Shown here one piece after another: positions 48,650 to 60,985 of a stretch of DNA of 64,000 nucleotides. Source of the stretch: Pristionchus mayeri (lineage: Eukaryota; Nematoda; Chromadorea; Rhabditida; Neodiplogasteridae); NCBI GenBank assembly GCA_036245805.1, contig BTRK01000004.1:7936001-8000000 (forward strand). The letters are read 5' to 3'. Position numbers and translations under genes: made by a program. Positions within the stretch are counted from its first letter, which is position 1, and the number at the start of each line of letters is the position of its first letter. The notes beneath the pieces were generated by a model, which worked only from the letters and a program-made list of their open reading frames with translations, made no database searches and had not been told where the DNA came from.

Positions 48650-51460
48650 CTCAAATCTTCTCAGCCTTTTGGCTAAGATAACCTCTTTTCAAATCTTATC
48701 GGCCTTTTGGCTAAGATAACCGCTTCTCAAATCTTCTCGGCCTTTTGGCTAAGATAACCGCTTCTCAACACTTCTCGGCCTTTTGGCTGAGATAACCGCT
48801 TCTCAAATCTTCTCGGCCTTTTGGCTAAGATAACCGCTACTCAATCCTTCTCGGCCTTTTGGCTGAGATAACCGCTTCTCAAATCTTCTCGGCCTTTTGG
48901 CTAAGATAACCGCTACTCAATCCTTCTCGGCCTTTTGGCTAAGATAACCGCTTCTCAACCCTTCTCAGCCTTTTGGCTAAGATAACCGCTTCTCAACCCT
49001 TCTCGGCCTTTTGGCTAAGAAAACCGCTTCTCAAATCTTATCTGCCTTTTGGCTAAGATAACCGCTTCTCAAATCTTCTCGGCCTTTTGGCTGAGATAAC
49101 CGTTCTCAAATCTTCTCAGCCTTTTGGCTAAGATAACCTCTTTTCAAATCTTCTCGGCCTTTTGGCTAAGATAACCGCTTCTCAAATCTTCTCGGCCTTT
49201 TGGCTGAGATAACCGCTTCTCAACACTTCTCGGCCTTTTGGCTAAGATAACCGCTTCTCAACACTTCTCGGCCTTTTGGCTGAGATAACCGCTTCTCAAA
49301 TCTTCTCGGCCTTTTGGCTGAGATAACCGCTTCTCAAATCTTCTCGGCCTTTTGGCTAAGATAACCTCTTCTCAACCCTTCTCGGCCTTTTGGCTAAGAT
49401 AACCGCTTCTCAAATCTTATCTGCCTTTTGGCTAAGATAACCGCTTCTCAAATCTTCTCGGCCTTTTGGCTGAGATAACCGTTCTCAAATCTTCTCAGCC
49501 TTTTGGCTAAGATAACCTCTTTTCAAATCTTCTCGGCCTTTTGGCTAAGATAACCGCTTCTCAAATCTTCTCGGCCTTTTGGCTGAGATAACCGCTTCTC
49601 AACACTTCTCGGCCTTTTGGCTAAGATAACCGCTTCTCAACACTTCTCGGCCTTTTGGCTGAGATAACCGCTTCTCAAATCTTCTCGGCCTTTTGGCTAA
49701 GATAACCTCTTCTCAACCCTTCTCGGCCTTTTGGCTAAGATAACCGCTTCTCAAATCTTCTCGGCCTTTTGGCTAAGATTACCGCTTCTCAACACTTCTC
49801 GGCCTTTTGGCTGAGATAACCGCTTCTCAAATCTTCTCGGCCTTTTGGCTAAGATAACCGCTTCTCAACACTTCTCGGCCTTTTGGCTGAGATAACCGCT
49901 TCTCAAATCTTCTCGGCCTTTTGGCTAAGATAACCGCTTCTCAACCCTTCTCGACCTTTTGGCTAAGATAACCGCTTCTCAAATCTTCTCGGCCTTTTGG
50001 CTAAGATAACCGCTTCTCAACACTTCTCGGCCTTTTGGCTGAGATAACCGCTTCTCAAATCTTCTCGGCCTTTTGGCTAAGATAACCGCTTCTCAACCCT
50101 TCTCAGCCTTTTGGCTAACATAACCGCTTCTCAACCCTTCTCAGCCTTTTGGCTAACATAACCGCTTCTCAACCCTTCTCAGCCTTTTGGCTAAGATAAC
50201 CGCTTCTCAACACTTCTCGGCCTTTTGGCTAAGATAACCGCTTCTCAACACTTCTCAGCCTTTTGGCTAAGATTACCGCTTCTCAAATCTTCTCGGCCTT
50301 TTGGCTGAGATAACCGCTTCTCAAATCTTCTCGGCCTTTTGGCTAAGATAACCTCTTCTCAACCCTTCTCGGCCTTTTGGCTAAGATAACCGCTTCTCAA
50401 ATCTTCTCGGCCTTTTGGCTAAGATTACCGCTTCTCAACACTTCTCGGCCTTTTGGCTGAGATAACCGCTTCTCAAATCTTCTCGGCCTTTTGGCTAAGA
50501 TAACCGCTTCTCAACACTTCTCGGCCTTTTGGCTGAGATAACCGCTTCTCAAATCTTCTCGGCCTTTTGGCTAAGATAACCGCTTCTCAACCCTTCTCAG
50601 CCTTTTGGCTAAGATAACTGCTTCTCAACACTTCTCGGCCTTTTGGCTGAGATAACCGCTTCTCAAATCTTCTCGGGCTTTTGGCTGAGATAACCGCTTC
50701 TCAAATCTTCTCGGCCTTTTGGCTAAGATAACCTCTTTTCAAATCTTCTCGGCCTTTTGGCTAAGATAACCGCTTCTCAACCCTTCTCGACCTTTTGGCT
50801 AAGATAACCGCTTCTCAAATCTTCTCGGCCTTTTGGCTAAGATAACCGCTTCTCAACCCTTCTCAGCCTTTTGGCTAAGATAACTGCTTCTCAACACTTC
50901 TCGGCCTTTTGGCTGAGATAACCGCTTCTCAAATCTTCTCGGCCTTTTGGCTGAGATAACCGCTTCTCAAATCTTCTCGGCCTTTTGGCTAAGATAACCT
51001 CTTTTCAAATCTTCTCGGCCTTTTGGCTAAGATAACCGCTTCTCAACCCTTCTCGACCTTTTGGCTAAGATAACCGCTTCTCAAATCTTCTCGGCCTTTT
51101 GGCTAAGATAACCGCTTCTCAACACTTCTCGGCCTTTTGGCTGAGATAACCGCTTCTCAAATCTTCTCGGCCTTTTGGCTAAGATAACCGCTTCTCAACC
51201 CTTCTCAGCCTTTTGGCTAACATAACCGCTTCTCAACACTTCTCGGCCTTTTGGCTGAGATAACCGCTTCTCAAATCTTCTCGGCCTTTTGGCTAAGATA
51301 ACCGCTTCTCAACCCTTCTCAGCCTTTTGGCTAAGATAACTGCTTCTCAACACTTCTCGGCCTTTTGGCTGAGATAACCGCTTCTCAAATCTTCTCGGCC
51401 TTTTGGCTGAGATAACCGCTTCTCAAATCTTCTCGGCCTTTTGGCTAAGATAACCTCTTT
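48650..51460 (+). repeat. 6.2-kb-spaced duplication, copy 2 (partner about 42.48-45.05 kb)
   Basis: This is the second copy of the AACAC-rich block, with the six-monomer (228 bp) gain relative to copy 1 and a private TCTCGGGCTTTTGG variant near 50,676. Related sequence also occurs at about 27.5-31.1 kb, so this is at least a three-copy family within the window. Confidence 0.8.
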
Positions 51461-52020
51461 TCAAATCTTCTCGGCCTTTTGGCTAAGATAACCGCTTCTC
51501 AACCCTTCTCGACCTTTTGGCTAAGATAACCGCTTCTCAAATCTTCTCGGCCTTTTGGCTAAGATAACCGCTTCTCAACACTTCTCGGCCTTTTGGCTGA
51601 GATAACCGCTTCTCAAATCTTCTCGGCCTTTTGGCTAAGATAACCGCTTCTCAACCCTTCTCAGCCTTTTGGCTAACATAACCGCTTCTCAACCCTTCTC
51701 GACCTTTTGGCTAAGATAACCGCTTCTCAAATCTTCTCTGCCTTTTGGCTAACATAACCGCTTCTCAACCCTTCTCGACCTTTTGGCTAAGATAACCGCT
51801 TCTCAAATCTTCTCGGCCTTTTGGCTAAGATAACCGCTTCTCAACCCTTCTCAGCCTTTTGGCTAAGATAACTGCTTCTCAACACTTCTCGGCCTTTTGG
51901 CTGAGATAACCGCTTCTCACATCTTCTCGGCCTTTTGGCTGAGATAACCGCTTCTCAAATCTTCTCGGCCTTTTGGCTAAGATAACCTCTTTTCAAATCT
52001 TGGCCTTTTGGCTAAGATAA

Positions 52021-52734
52021 CCTCTTTTCAAATAACCGCTTCTCAACACTTCTCGGCCTTTTGGCTAAGATAATCGCTTCTCAACACTTCTCGGCCTTTT
52101 GGCTAAGATAACCGCTTCTCAACCCTTCTCAGCCTTTTGGCTAAGATAACCGCTTCTCAACCCTTCTCAGCCTTTTGCCTAAGATAACCGCTTCCCAAAT
52201 CTTCTCGGCCTTTTGGCTAAGATAACCGCTTCTCAAATCTTATCTGCCTTTTGGCTAAGATAACCGCTTCTCAAATCTTCTCGGCCTTTTGGCTGAGATA
52301 ACCTCTCCTCAACCCTTCTCGGCCTTTTGGCTGAGATAACCGCTTCTCAAATCTTCTCGGCCTTTTGGCTAAGATAACCTCTTTTCAAATAACCGCTTCT
52401 CAACACTTCTCGGCCTTTTGGCTAAGATAATCGCTTCTCAACACTTCTCGGCCTTTTGGCTAAGATAACCGCTTCTCAACCCTTCTCAGCCTTTTGGCTA
52501 AGATAACCGCTTCTCAACCCTTCTCAGCCTTTTGCCTAAGATAACCGCTTCCCAAATCTTCTCGGCCTTTTGGCTAAGATAACCGCTTCTCAAATCTTAT
52601 CTGCCTTTTGGCTAAGATAACCGCTTCTCAAATCTTCTCGGCCTTTTGGCTGAGATAACCTCTCCTCAACCCTTCTCGGCCTTTTGGCTGAGATAACCGC
52701 TTCTCAAATCTTCTCGGCCTTTTGGCTGAGATAA
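52021..52734 (+). repeat. 357-bp tandem duplication including a truncated monomer
   Basis: Two copies, 52,021-52,377 and 52,378-52,734, each begin CCTCTTTTCAAATAACCGC and include AAGATAATCGC, TTTTGCCTAAG, CTTCCCAAATC, ATCTGCC and CCTCTCCTC in the same order. The length is nine 38-bp monomers plus a 15-bp remnant, so the truncated unit was duplicated with its neighbours. The paralogous site at 31,195 has only one copy, so this duplication is younger than the 21-kb-spaced copying. Confidence 0.85.
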
Positions 52735-55320
52735 CCGCTTCTCAACCCTTCTCAGCCTTTTGGCTAAGATAACCGCTTCTCAACCCTTCTCGGCCTTTTG
52801 GCTAAGATAACCTCTTTTCAAATCTTCTCGGCCTTTTGGCTAAGATAACCGCTTCTCAAATTTTCTCGGCCTTTTGGCTAAGATAACCGCTTCTCAACCC
52901 TTCTCGGCCTTTTGGCTGAGATAACCGCTTCTCAAATCTTCTCGGCCTTTTGGCTAAGATAACCGCTACTCAATCCTTCTCGGCCTTTTGGCTGAGATAA
53001 CCGCTTCTCAAATCTTCTCGGCCTTTTGGCTAAGATAACCGCTTCTCAACCCTTCTCAGCCTTTTGGCTAAGATAACCGCTTCTTAACCCTTCTCAGCCT
53101 TTTGGCTAAGATAACCGCTTCTCAAATCTTATCTGCCTTTTGGCTAAGATAACCTCTTTTCAAATCTTCTCGGCCTTTTGGCTAAGATAACCGCTTCTCA
53201 AATCTTCTCGGCCTTTTGGCTAAGATAACCGCTTCTGAATCCTTCTCGACCTTTTGGCTAAGATAACCGCTACTCAATCCTTCTCGGCCTTTTGGCTGAG
53301 ATAACCGCTTCTCAAATCTTCTCGGCCTTTTGGCTAAGATAACCGCTTCTCAACCCTTCTCAGCCTTTTGGCTAAGATAACCGCTTCCCAACCCTTCTCG
53401 GCCTTTTGGCTAAGATAACCGCTTCTCAAATCTTCTCGGCCTTTTGGCTGAGATAACCGTTCTCAAATCTTCTCAGCCTTTTGGCTAAGATAACCTCTTT
53501 TCAAATCTTATCGGCCTTTTGGCTAAGATAACCGCTTCTCAAATCTTCTCGGCCTTTTGGCTAAGATAACCGCTTCTCAACACTTCTCGGCCTTTTGGCT
53601 GAGATAACCGCTTCTCAAATCTTCTCGGCCTTTTGGCTAAGATAACCGCTACTCAATCCTTCTCGGCCTTTTGGCTGAGATAACCGCTTCTCAAATCTTC
53701 TCGGCCTTTTGGCTAAGATAACCGCTACTCAATCCTTCTCGGCCTTTTGGCTAAGATAACCGCTTCTCAACCCTTCTCAGCCTTTTGGCTAAGATAACCG
53801 CTTCTCAACCCTTCTCGGCCTTTTGGCTAAGAAAACCGCTTCTCAAATCTTATCTGCCTTTTGGCTAAGATAACCGCTTCTCAAATCTTCTCGGCCTTTT
53901 GGCTGAGATAACCGTTCTCAAATCTTCTCAGCCTTTTGGCTAAGATAACCTCTTTTCAAATCTTCTCGGCCTTTTGGCTAAGATAACCGCTTCTCAAATC
54001 TTCTCGACCTTTTGGCTAAGATAACCGCTTCTCAACACTTCTCGACCTTTTGGCTAAGATAACCGCTTCTCAACCCTTCTCAGCCTTTTGGCTAACATAA
54101 CCGCTTCTCAACCCTTCTCAGCCTTTTGGCTAAGATAACCGCTTCTCAACACTTCTCGGCCTTTTGGCTAAGATAACCGCTTCTCAACACTTCTCGGCCT
54201 TTTGGCTGAGATAACCGCTTCTCAACCCTTCTCAGCCTTTTGGCTAACATAACCGCTTCTCAACCCTTCTCAGCCTTTTGGCTGAGATAACCGCTTCTCA
54301 ACACTTCTCGGCCTTTTGGCTGAGATAACCGCTTCTCAACCCTTCTCAGCCTTTTGGCTAACATAACCGCTTCTCAACCCTTCTCAGCCTTTTGGCTGAG
54401 ATAACCGCTTCTCAACACTTCTCGACCTTTTGGCTAAGATAACCGCTTCTCAACCCTTCTCAGCCTTTTGGCTAACATAACCGCTTCTCAACCCTTCTCA
54501 GCCTTTTGGCTGAGATAACCGCTTCTCAACACTTCTCGGCCTTTTGGCTGAGATAACCGCTTCTCAACCCTTCTCAGCCTTTTGGCTAACATAACCGCTT
54601 CTCAACCCTTCTCAGCCTTTTGGCTGAGATAACCGCTTCTCAACACTTCTCGACCTTTTGGCTAAGATATCCGCTTCTCAACCCTTCTCAGCCTTTTGGC
54701 TAACATAACCGCTTCTCAACCCTTCTCAGCCTTTTGGCTAAGATAACCGCTTCTCAACACTTCTCGGCCTTTTGGCTAAGATAACCGCTTCTCAACACTT
54801 CTCGGCCTTTTGGCTGAGATAACCGCTTCTCAACCCTTCTCAGCCTTTTGGCTAACATAACCGCTTCTCAACCCTTCTCAGCCTTTTGGCTGAGATAACC
54901 GCTTCTCAACACTTCTCGGCCTTTTGGCTGAGATAACCGCTTCTCAACCCTTCTCAGCCTTTTGGCTAACATAACCGCTTCTCAACCCTTCTCAGCCTTT
55001 TGGCTGAGATAACCGCTTCTCAACACTTCTCGACCTTTTGGCTAAGATAACCGCTTCTCAACCCTTCTCAGCCTTTTGGCTAACATAACCGCTTCTCAAC
55101 CCTTCTCAGCCTTTTGGCTAAGATAACCGCTTCTCAACACTTCTCGGCCTTTTGGCTAAGATAACCGCTTCTCAACACTTCTCGGCCTTTTGGCTGAGAT
55201 AACCGCTTCTCAAATCTTCTCGGCCTTTTGGCTGAGATAACCGCTTCTCAAATCTTCTCGGCCTTTTGGCTAAGATAACCTCTTCTCAACCCTTCTCAGC
55301 CTTTTGTCTAAGATAACCGC
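52021..55320 (+). repeat. Long-range duplication, copy 2 (partner at -20,826 / -21,183)
   Basis: This copy carries the same sequence of rare markers as 31.2-34.1 kb, plus an extra 357-bp tandem unit at its left end. It ends near 55.31 kb, where TTTTGTCTAAG replaces TTTTGCCTAAG; downstream of this the two copies take different paths (34.1 kb continues to ATCTGCC, 55.3 kb to AACCC-CAGCC). The high similarity over 3 kb at a distance of 21 kb implies a recent large-scale copy and not slow local drift. Confidence 0.85.
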
Positions 55321-56630
55321 TTCCCAAATCTTCTCGGCCTTTTGGCTAAGATAACCGCTTCTCAACCCTTCTCAGCCTTTTGGCTAAGATAACCGCTTCT
55401 CAACCCTTCTCGGCCTTTTGGCTAAGAAAACCGCTTCTCAAATCTTATCTGCCTTTTGGCTAAGATAACCGCTTCTCAAATCTTCTCGGCCTTTTGGCTG
55501 AGATAACCGTTCTCAAATCTTCTCAGCCTTTTGGCTAAGATAACCTCTTTTCAAATCTTCTCGGCCTTTTGGCTAAGATAACCGCTTCTCAAATCTTCTC
55601 GACCTTTTGGCTAAGATAACCGCTTCTCAACACTTCTCGACCTTTTGGCTAAGATAACCGCTTCTCAACCCTTCTCAGCCTTTTGGCTAACATAACCGCT
55701 TCTCAACCCTTCTCAGCCTTTTGGCTAAGATAACCGCTTCTCAACACTTCTCGGCCTTTTGGCTAAGATAACCGCTTCTCAACACTTCTCGGCCTTTTGG
55801 CTGAGATAACCGCTTCTCAACCCTTCTCAGCCTTTTGGCTAACATAACCGCTTCTCAACCCTTCTCAGCCTTTTGGCTGAGATAACCGCTTCTCAACACT
55901 TCTCGGCCTTTTGGCTGAGATAACCGCTTCTCAACCCTTCTCAGCCTTTTGGCTAACATAACCGCTTCTCAACCCTTCTCAGCCTTTTGGCTGAGATAAC
56001 CGCTTCTCAACACTTCTCGACCTTTTGGCTAAGATAACCGCTTCTCAACCCTTCTCAGCCTTTTGGCTAACATAACCGCTTCTCAACCCTTCTCAGCCTT
56101 TTGGCTGAGATAACCGCTTCTCAACACTTCTCGGCCTTTTGGCTGAGATAACCGCTTCTCAACCCTTCTCAGCCTTTTGGCTAACATAACCGCTTCTCAA
56201 CCCTTCTCAGCCTTTTGGCTGAGATAACCGCTTCTCAACACTTCTCGACCTTTTGGCTAAGATATCCGCTTCTCAACCCTTCTCAGCCTTTTGGCTAACA
56301 TAACCGCTTCTCAACCCTTCTCAGCCTTTTGGCTAAGATAACCGCTTCTCAACACTTCTCGGCCTTTTGGCTAAGATAACCGCTTCTCAACACTTCTCGG
56401 CCTTTTGGCTGAGATAACCGCTTCTCAACCCTTCTCAGCCTTTTGGCTAACATAACCGCTTCTCAACCCTTCTCAGCCTTTTGGCTGAGATAACCGCTTC
56501 TCAACACTTCTCGGCCTTTTGGCTGAGATAACCGCTTCTCAACCCTTCTCAGCCTTTTGGCTAACATAACCGCTTCTCAACCCTTCTCAGCCTTTTGGCT
56601 GAGATAACCGCTTCTCAACACTTCTCGACC
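54424..56630 (+). repeat. Two 608-bp composite repeats 1,595 bp apart
   Basis: CGACC marks at 54424/54652/55032 and 56019/56247/56627 match one for one at +1,595 bp. The private TTTTGTCTAAG variants at 55306 and 56901 share the same offset, so the two blocks arose by duplication of a 42-monomer unit containing one 37-bp monomer. GATATCC is at 54,666 and recurs at about 56,261, also consistent. Confidence 0.85.
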
Positions 56631-57239
56631 TTTTGGCTAAGATAACCGCTTCTCAACCCTTCTCAGCCTTTTGGCTAACATAACCGCTTCTCAACCCTTC
56701 TCAGCCTTTTGGCTAAGATAACCGCTTCTCAACACTTCTCGGCCTTTTGGCTAAGATAACCGCTTCTCAACACTTCTCGGCCTTTTGGCTGAGATAACCG
56801 CTTCTCAAATCTTCTCGGCCTTTTGGCTGAGATAACCGCTTCTCAAATCTTCTCGGCCTTTTGGCTAAGATAACCTCTTCTCAACCCTTCTCAGCCTTTT
56901 GTCTAAGATAACCGCTTCCCAAATCTTCTCGGCCTTTTGGCTAAGATAACCGCTTCTCAAATCTTATCTGCCTTTTGGCTAAGATAACCGCTTCTCAAAT
57001 CTTCTCGGCCTTTTGGCTGAGATAACCTCTCCTCAACCCTTCTCGGCCTTTTGGCTGAGATAACCGCTTCTCAAATCTTCTCGGCCTTTTGGCTGAGATA
57101 ACCGCTTCTCAACCCTTCTCAGCCTTTTGGCTAAGATAACCGCTTCTCAACCCTTCTCGGCCTTTTGGCTAAGATAACCTCTTTTCAAATCTTCTCGGCC
57201 TTTTGGCTAAGATAACCGCTTCTCAAATTTTCTCAGCCT

Positions 57240-60239
57240 TTTGGCTAACATAACCGCTTCTCAAATCTTCTCGACCTTTTGGCTGAGATAACCTCTCCTC
57301 AACCCTTCTCGGCCTTTTGGCTGAGATAACCGCTTCTCAAATCTTCTCGGCCTTTTGGCTGAGATAACCGCTTCTCAACCCTTCTCAGCCTTTTGGCTAA
57401 GATAACCGCTTCTCAACCCTTCTCGGCCTTTTGGCTGAGATAACCTCTCCTCAACCCTTCTCGGCCTTTTGGCTGAGATAACCGCTTCTCAAATCTTCTC
57501 GGCCTTTTGGCTGAGATAACCGCTTCTCAAATCTTCTCGGCCTTTTGGCTAAGATAACCTCTTCTCAACCCTTCTCAGCCTTTTGCCTAAGATAACCGCT
57601 TCCCAAATCTTCTCGGCCTTTTGGCTAAGATAACCGCTTCTCAAATCTTATCTGCCTTTTGGCTAAGATAACCGCTTCTCAAATCTTCTCGGCCTTTTGG
57701 CTGAGATAACCTCTCCTCAACCCTTCTCGGCCTTTTGGCTGAGATAACCGCTTCTCAAATCTTCTCGGCCTTTTGGCTGAGATAACCGCTTCTCAACCCT
57801 TCTCAGCCTTTTGGCTAAGATAACCGCTTCTCAACCCTTCTCGGCCTTTTGGCTAAGATAACCTCTTTTCAAATCTTCTCGGCCTTTTGGCTAAGATAAC
57901 CGCTTCTCAAATTTTCTCAGCCTTTTGGCTAACATAACCGCTTCTCAACCCTTCTCAGCCTTTTGGCTAAGATAACCGCTTCTCAACACTTCTCGGCCTT
58001 TTGGCTAAGATAACCGCTTCTCAAATCTTCTCGGCCTTTTGGCTAAGATAACCGCTACTCAATCCTTCTCGGCCTTTTGGCTGAGATAACCGCTTCTCAA
58101 ATCTTCTCGGCCTTTTGGCTAAGATAACCGCTTCTCAACCCTTCTCAGCCTTTTGGCTAAGATAACCGCTTCTTAACCCTTCTCAGCCTTTTGGCTAAGA
58201 TAACCGCTTCTCAAATCTTATCTGCCTTTTGGCTAAGATAACCTCTTTTCAAATCTTCTCGGCCTTTTGGCTAAGATAACCGCTTCTCAAATCTTCTCGG
58301 CCTTTTGGCTAAGATAACCGCTTCTGAATCCTTCGCGACCTTTTGGCTAAGATAACCGCTACTCAATCCTTCTCGGCCTTTTGGCTGAGATAACCGCTTC
58401 TCAAATCTTCTCGGCCTTTTGGCTAAGATAACCGCTTCTCAACCCTTCTCAGCCTTTTGGCTAAGATAACCGCTTCCCAACCCTTCTCGGCCTTTTGGCT
58501 AAGATAACCGCTTCTCAAATCTTCTCGGCCTTTTGGCTGAGATAACCGTTCTCAAATCTTCTCAGCCTTTTGGCTAAGATAACCTCTTTTCAAATCTTAT
58601 CGGCCTTTTGGCTAAGATAACCGCTTCTCAAATCTTCTCGGCCTTTTGGCTAAGATAACCGCTTCTCAACACTTCTCGGCCTTTTGGCTGAGATAACCGC
58701 TTCTCAAATCTTCTCGGCCTTTTGGCTAAGATAACCGCTACTCAATCCTTCTCGGCCTTTTGGCTGAGATAACCGCTTCTCAAATCTTCTCGGCCTTTTG
58801 GCTAAGATAACCGCTACTCAATCCTTCTCGGCCTTTTGGCTAAGATAACCGCTTCTCAACCCTTCTCAGCCTTTTGACTAAGATAACCGCTTCTCAACCC
58901 TTCTCGGCCTTTTGGCTAAGAAAACCGCTTCTCAAATCTTATCTGCCTTTTGGCTAAGATAACCGCTTCTCAAATCTTCTCGGCCTTTTGGCTGAGATAA
59001 CCGTTCTCAAATCTTCTCAGCCTTTTGGCTAAGATAACCTCTTTTCAAATCTTCTCGGCCTTTTGGCTAAGATAACCGCTTCTCAAATCTTCTCGACCTT
59101 TTGGCTAAGATAACCGCTTCTCAACACTTCTCGACCTTTTGGCTAAGATAACCGCTTCTCAACCCTTCTCAGCCTTTTGGCTAACATAACCGCTTCTCAA
59201 CCCTTCTCAGCCTTTTGGCTAAGATAACCGCTTCTCAACACTTCTCGGCCTTTTGGCTAAGATAACCGCTTCTCAACATTTCTCGGCCTTTTGGCTGAGA
59301 TAACCGCTTCTCAACCCTTCTCAGCCTTTTGGCTAACATAACCGCTTCTCAACCCTTCTCAGCCTTTTGGCTGAGATAACCGCTTCTCAACACTTCTCGG
59401 CCTTTTGGCTGAGATAACCGCTTCTCAACCCTTCTCAGCCTTTTGGCTAACATAACCGCTTCTCAACCCTTCTCAGCCTTTTGGCTGAGATAACCGCTTC
59501 TCAACACTTCTCGACCTTTTGGCTAAGATATCCGCTTCTCAACCCTTCTCAGCCTTTTGGCTAACATAACCGCTTCTCAACCCTTCTCAGCCTTTTGGCT
59601 AAGATAACCGCTTCTCAACACTTCTCGGCCTTTTGGCTAAGATAACCGCTTCTCAACACTTCTCGGCCTTTTGGCTGTGATAACCGCTTCTCAACCCTTC
59701 TCAGCCTTTTGGCTAACATAACCGCTTCTCAACCCTTCTCAGCCTTTTGGCTGAGATAACCGCTTCTCAACACTTCTCGGCCTTTTGGCTGAGATAACCG
59801 CTTCTCAACCCTTCTCAGCCTTTTGGCTAACATAACCGCTTCTCAACCCTTCTCAGCCTTTTGGCTGAGATAACCGCTTCTCAACACTTCTCGACCTTTT
59901 GGCTAAGATAACCGCTTCTCAACCCTTCTCAGCCTTTTGGCTAACATAACCGCTTCTCAACCCTTCTCAGCCTTTTGGCTAAGATAACCGCTTCTCAACA
60001 CTTCTCGGCCTTTTGGCTAAGATAACCGCTTCTCAACACTTCTCGGCCTTTTGGCTGAGATAACCGCTTCTCAAATCTTCTCGGCCTTTTGGCTGAGATA
60101 ACCGCTTCTCAAATCTTCTCGGCCTTTTGGCTAAGATAACCTCTTCTCAACCCTTCTCAGCCTTTTGCCTAAGATAACCGCTTCCCAAATCTTCTCGGCC
60201 TTTTGGCTAAGATAACCGCTTCTCAAATCTTATCTGCCT
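57240..60239 (+). repeat. 3,000-bp tandem duplication, copy 1
   Basis: From 57,241 to about 58,940 this copy aligns with 60,241-61,940 without gaps at an offset of exactly 3,000 bp, which is 79 monomers minus two for 37-bp units. By eye I count seven base differences over these 1.7 kb, about 0.4%, making this one of the youngest large duplications here. Differences include GACC/GGCC near 57,273, TTCGCGACC at about 58,333 in this copy only, and TTTTGACTAAG near 58,876 in this copy only. Unique to this copy's right half is GGCTGTGATAACC near 59,674. Confidence 0.88.
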
Positions 60240-60985
60240 TTTGGCTAACATAACCGCTTCTCAAATCTTCTCGGCCTTTTGGCTGAGATAACCTCTCCTC
60301 AACCCTTCTCGGCCTTTTGGCTGAGATAACCGCTTCTCAAATCTTCTCGGCCTTTTGGCTGAGATAACCGCTTCTCAACCCTTCTCAGCCTTTTGGCTAA
60401 GATAACCGCTTCTCAACCCTTCTCGGCCTTTTGGCTGAGATAACCTCTCCTCAACCCTTCTCGGCCTTTTGGCTGAGATAACCGCTTCTCAAATCTTCTC
60501 GGCCTTTTGGCTGAGATAACCGCTTCTCAAATCTTCTCGGCCTTTTGGCTAAGATAACCTCTTCTCAACCCTTCTCAGCCTTTTGCCTAAGATAACCGCT
60601 TCCCAAATCTTCTCGGCCTTTTGGCTAAGATAACCGCTTCTCAAATCTTATCTGCCTTTTGGCTAAGATAACCGCTTCTCAAATCTTCTCGGCCTTTTGG
60701 CTGAGATAACCTCTCCTCAACCCTTCTCGGCCTTTTGGCTGAGATAACCGCTTCTCAAATCTTCTCGGCCTTTTGGCTGAGATAACCGCTTCTCAACCCT
60801 TCTCAGCCTTTTGGCTAAGATAACCGCTTCTCAACCCTTCTCGGCCTTTTGGCTAAGATAACCTCTTTTCAAATCTTCTCGGCCTTTTGGCTAAGATAAC
60901 CGCTTCTCAAATTTTCTCAGCCTTTTGGCTAACATAACCGCTTCTCAACCCTTCTCAGCCTTTTGGCTAAGATAGCCGCTTCTCA
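60150..60985 (+). repeat. 11-monomer (418 bp) repeat
   Basis: TTTTGCCTAAG followed by CTTCCCAAATC occurs at 60,167 and 60,585 (GCC starts), exactly 418 bp or 11 monomers apart, with ATCTGCC, CCTCTCCTC and CAGCC monomers in the same order after each. The upstream counterparts at 56,901 (a GTC form) and 57,585 are 684 bp (18 monomers) apart, so this interval differs from the preceding block. Confidence 0.8.
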
